Below, one piece after another: positions 4,512 to 7,042 of a stretch of 7,042 nucleotides of DNA; the first letter of the stretch is position 1, and each line of letters begins with the position of its first letter. A program made the translations under genes and the position numbers. The DNA comes from Candidatus Caccocola faecipullorum. Lineage in GTDB: Bacteria; Synergistota; Synergistia; Synergistales; Synergistaceae. Location of the stretch: assembly GCA_018716365.1 (NCBI GenBank), contig DVKA01000193.1, forward strand, positions 1-7,042. The letters run 5' to 3'. The notes under the pieces are model-generated. The model saw nothing but the letters and a program-made list of their open reading frames with translations, was not told where the DNA came from and made no database searches.

Positions 4512-7042
4512 ATGTCAGAGAGAAAGATGGTAACGGTAGACGGTAACGAAGCTGCGGCGCACGTCGCCCACGCCGTGAACGAGGTAATATCTATCTACCC
4601 GATCACGCCGTCGTCGCCGATGGGAGAATGGTCGGATCAGTGGTCCGCGGAGCACCGTCCGAACATCTGGGGAACCGTTCCGCTCGTCGAAGAGATGCAA
4701 AGCGAAGCCGGAGCCTCGGGAGCCTACCACGGAGCGATACAGGCCGGAGCGCTCGGCACGACCTTCACCGCTTCGCAGGGACTTCTCCTCATGATCCCGA
4801 ACATGTACAAGATAGCGGGCGAGCTCACGAGCACGGTAATGCACGTCACGGCGCGCAGCCTTGCGACCCACGCGCTCTCCATCTTCGGAGACCACTCCGA
4901 CGTAATGGCGGTGCGCAACACCGGCTGGGCCATGCTCTGCTCCTCGACCGTCCAGGAGACCACCGACAACGCCCTCATCGCGCAGATGGCGACGCTTGAG
5001 GGACACGTCCCCGTCCTCCACTTCTTCGATGGCTTCCGCACCAGCCACGAAGAAATGAAAATTGAAGAAATATCCTACGACACAATGCGCGCCTGCATCG
5101 ACGACGAACTCGTCCGCGAGCACCGCTGGAACCGCCTCACCCCCGACGCGCCGCTCGTCCGCGGAACCGCGCAGAACCCCGACGTATTCTTCCAGGCCAG
5201 AGAAGGCGCCAACCGCTACTACGCCGATATGCCCGACATCTTCCAGGCCGCGATGGACAAATTTGCGAAGGTAACGGGCCGCCAGTACCACCTCTTCGAC
5301 TACTACGGAGCGGCCGACGCCGAACGCGTAATAGTCATCATGGGCTCCGGCGCCGCCGTAGCGCGCGAAACCGTCGACTACATGAACCAGCACGGAGAAA
5401 AAGTCGGCCTCGTCGCCGTCCGCCTCTTCCGTCCCTTCGACGTCAAGCGCTTCTGCAACGCGCTGCCCGCGACCGTCAGGACCATAGCCGTCCTCGACCG
5501 CAGCAAAGACCCCGCGGCCATCTGCGAGCCTCTCTGCGCCGACGTGCGCGAGGCGCTTAACGGCAGTGGCATCACCGTCGTCGGCGGACGCTACGGCCTA
5601 TCCTCGAAGGACTTCACCCCCGCCATGGTCAAGGGCGTCTACGACGAACTCAACAAGCTTGAGCCGAAAGACGGCTTCACCATCGGCATAGAGGACGACG
5701 TCACCTTCACGAGCCTGCCCTACGATCCTTCCTTCGACACCGAGAACCCGAAGACGGTACGCTGCCTCTTCTACGGCCTCGGCTCGGACGGAACCGTCGG
5801 CGCCAACAAGAACTCCATCAAGATAATAGGCCAGGAGACCGACCTCTACGCGCAGGGCTATTACAGCTACGACTCCAAGAAGTCCGGCGGCTACACCGTC
5901 AGCCACCTGCGCTTCGGCCCCGACCCGATATACGCCAGCTACCTCATCAACAAGGCCAACTTCCTCGCCTGCCACGTCTACTCCTTCCTTGAGAAGCTCG
6001 ACGTGCTCAAGAACGCGGCCGACGGCGGCACCTTCCTCCTCAACGCGCCCTTCGGCCCCGAAGAGATCTGGGACAAGCTGCCCTACCGCTACCAGAAGCA
6101 GATAATAGACAAGCACCTCAAGTTCTACGTCATCGACGCCGTCAAAATCGCGAAGGAAACCGGCATGGGCTCCCGCACGAACACCATCATGCAGACCTGC
6201 TTCTTCGCCATCAGCGGCATCCTTCCGCAGGACGAGGCCATCAAGGCCATCAAGGACTCCATCGTAAAGAGCTACAGCCGCAAGGGACAGGCGATAGTCG
6301 ACAAGAACATCAAGGCCGTCGACGAAACCCTCGCCAACCTCCACGAGGTCAAAGTCCCCGCCGAGGCTACCAGCACCTTCGACATCAAGCCGCCCGTCGC
6401 CGACGACGCGCCCGCGTTCGTCAAGGACGTGCTCGGCCCCATGATGGTCCTCGAAGGAGACAGCCTCCCCGTCTCCGCGCTGCCCGACGACGGAACCTTC
6501 CCGACGGCGACGACGCAGTACGAGAAGAGAAACATCGCGATAGACATCCCCGTCTGGGATCCGAACCTCTGCATCCAGTGCGGTAAGTGCGTGCTCGTCT
6601 GCCCGCACGCGGCGATACGCTCCAAGGTCTACGACAAGAAGCTCCTTGAGGACGCCCCCGAGACCTTCAAGCACGCCGACGCGAAGTGGAAGAACTTTGC
6701 GGACAAGGCGTTCACCGTACAGATCGCTCCCGAGGACTGCACCGGCTGCGGCCTCTGCGCCCACAACTGCCCGGTAAAGGCCAAGGAAGAGGGCGGCGCG
6801 CGCCCGCTCACGATGAAGACCCAGATGCCGCTCCGCGAAGCCGAGCGCGCGAACTGGAACTTCTTCCTCGACATCCCCGAGACCGACAGGAACCAGCTCA
6901 ACACCTCGACTGTCAAAGACGTACAGCTCCTCCGTCCGCTCTTTGAGTTCTCGGGCGCCTGCGCCGGCTGCGGCGAAACCCCGTACCTCAAGCTCCTCTC
7001 GCAGCTCTTCGGCGACAGGGCGATAATAGCGAACGCCACCGG
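4512..7042 (+). CDS. nifJ: Pyruvate:ferredoxin (flavodoxin) oxidoreductase, single-chain; 3' end outside the window
   Basis: The frame is open from the ATG at 4512 to the window edge: 843 codons of a protein that is usually about 1170-1190 residues. It oxidises pyruvate with CoA to acetyl-CoA and CO2, reducing ferredoxin or flavodoxin. The N-terminal domain has YPITPSSPMGEW with T32, E65 in VEEMQSEAGA (the thiamine-activating glutamate) and R115 in TARSL (pyruvate binding). The gamma-type domain starts near GLGSDGTVGANK (422-433) and includes LRFGP (466-470). The EKR segment has YEKR at 670-673. Two 4Fe-4S motifs follow: CIQCGKCVLVCP (C687, C690, C693, C697) and CTGCGLCAHNCP (C743, C746, C749, C753). 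C817 and C820 (CAGCGE) begin the proximal-cluster and thiamine-diphosphate domain, whose pyrophosphate-binding part lies beyond the edge. GGAGG seven bases upstream fixes the start. All visible key residues are intact. A 2-oxoacid specificity other than pyruvate is unlikely given the match to NifJ-type enzymes. Confidence 0.96.
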   Translation, partial: MSERKMVTVDGNEAAAHVAHAVNEVISIYPITPSSPMGEWSDQWSAEHRPNIWGTVPLVEEMQSEAGASGAYHGAIQAGALGTTFTASQGLLLMIPNMYKIAGELTSTVMHVTARSLATHALSIFGDHSDVMAVRNTGWAMLCSSTVQETTDNALIAQMATLEGHVPVLHFFDGFRTSHEEMKIEEISYDTMRACIDDELVREHRWNRLTPDAPLVRGTAQNPDVFFQAREGANRYYADMPDIFQAAMDKFAKVTGRQYHLFDYYGAADAERVIVIMGSGAAVARETVDYMNQHGEKVGLVAVRLFRPFDVKRFCNALPATVRTIAVLDRSKDPAAICEPLCADVREALNGSGITVVGGRYGLSSKDFTPAMVKGVYDELNKLEPKDGFTIGIEDDVTFTSLPYDPSFDTENPKTVRCLFYGLGSDGTVGANKNSIKIIGQETDLYAQGYYSYDSKKSGGYTVSHLRFGPDPIYASYLINKANFLACHVYSFLEKLDVLKNAADGGTFLLNAPFGPEEIWDKLPYRYQKQIIDKHLKFYVIDAVKIAKETGMGSRTNTIMQTCFFAISGILPQDEAIKAIKDSIVKSYSRKGQAIVDKNIKAVDETLANLHEVKVPAEATSTFDIKPPVADDAPAFVKDVLGPMMVLEGDSLPVSALPDDGTFPTATTQYEKRNIAIDIPVWDPNLCIQCGKCVLVCPHAAIRSKVYDKKLLEDAPETFKHADAKWKNFADKAFTVQIAPEDCTGCGLCAHNCPVKAKEEGGARPLTMKTQMPLREAERANWNFFLDIPETDRNQLNTSTVKDVQLLRPLFEFSGACAGCGETPYLKLLSQLFGDRAIIANAT

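Noticed and set aside
5598..6764. 388-codon minus-strand open frame opposite the oxidoreductase gene
   Set aside because: It covers the part of NifJ that encodes the gamma-type domain and the ferredoxin-type motifs. The antisense product is low-complexity V/G/D/E/L sequence, typical of a shadow frame.
1..7042. CRISPR array, tRNA or rRNA genes, transposase or other mobile element
   Set aside because: No regularly spaced direct repeats, cloverleaf sequence, rRNA-like segment, or terminal inverted repeats flanking a transposase frame were seen on either strand.

Overview
The window looks like chromosomal DNA of an anaerobic bacterium that ferments peptides or amino acids. It is G+C-rich, with coding third positions strongly biased to G or C, while the gaps between genes are A/T-rich. 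The gene set fits this: an oligoendopeptidase F, a MalY/PatB-type pyridoxal-phosphate C-S lyase or aminotransferase, a fumarylacetoacetate-hydrolase (FAH) family enzyme, and a single-chain pyruvate:ferredoxin oxidoreductase. The combination and codon style remind me of Synergistota (Cloacibacillus/Synergistes-like gut anaerobes). That is an impression only; an anaerobic Bacillota source is not excluded.

Layout. Positions 1-150 hold the last 49 codons of an unidentified plus-strand gene. A convergent gap (151-264) with a long imperfect hairpin follows. On the minus strand, 265-2100 encodes a complete oligoendopeptidase F. A 141-base divergent gap (2101-2241) carries A/T-rich promoter-like sequence and a GC-only palindrome. 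On the plus strand, 2242-3420 (MalY/PatB type) and 3431-4210 (FAHD1-like) are 10 bases apart and look like one operon. A 301-base non-coding stretch (4211-4511) holds a strong hairpin, a set of short repeated motifs at roughly helical spacing, a candidate promoter and a strong ribosome binding site. The 5' 843 codons of the pyruvate:ferredoxin oxidoreductase gene then run off the right edge.

How the genes may work together. The peptidase would trim imported oligopeptides. The C-S lyase would release pyruvate, ammonia and a thiol or sulfide from cysteine-type substrates. FAHD1-like enzymes form pyruvate from oxaloacetate or acylpyruvates. The oxidoreductase would turn pyruvate into acetyl-CoA, CO2 and reduced ferredoxin. 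Convergence on pyruvate is inference from family knowledge; the sequence shows only adjacency. I found no mobile element, CRISPR array, tRNA or rRNA, and no clear candidate for an undescribed system. The least explained sequence is the gap in front of the oxidoreductase gene.
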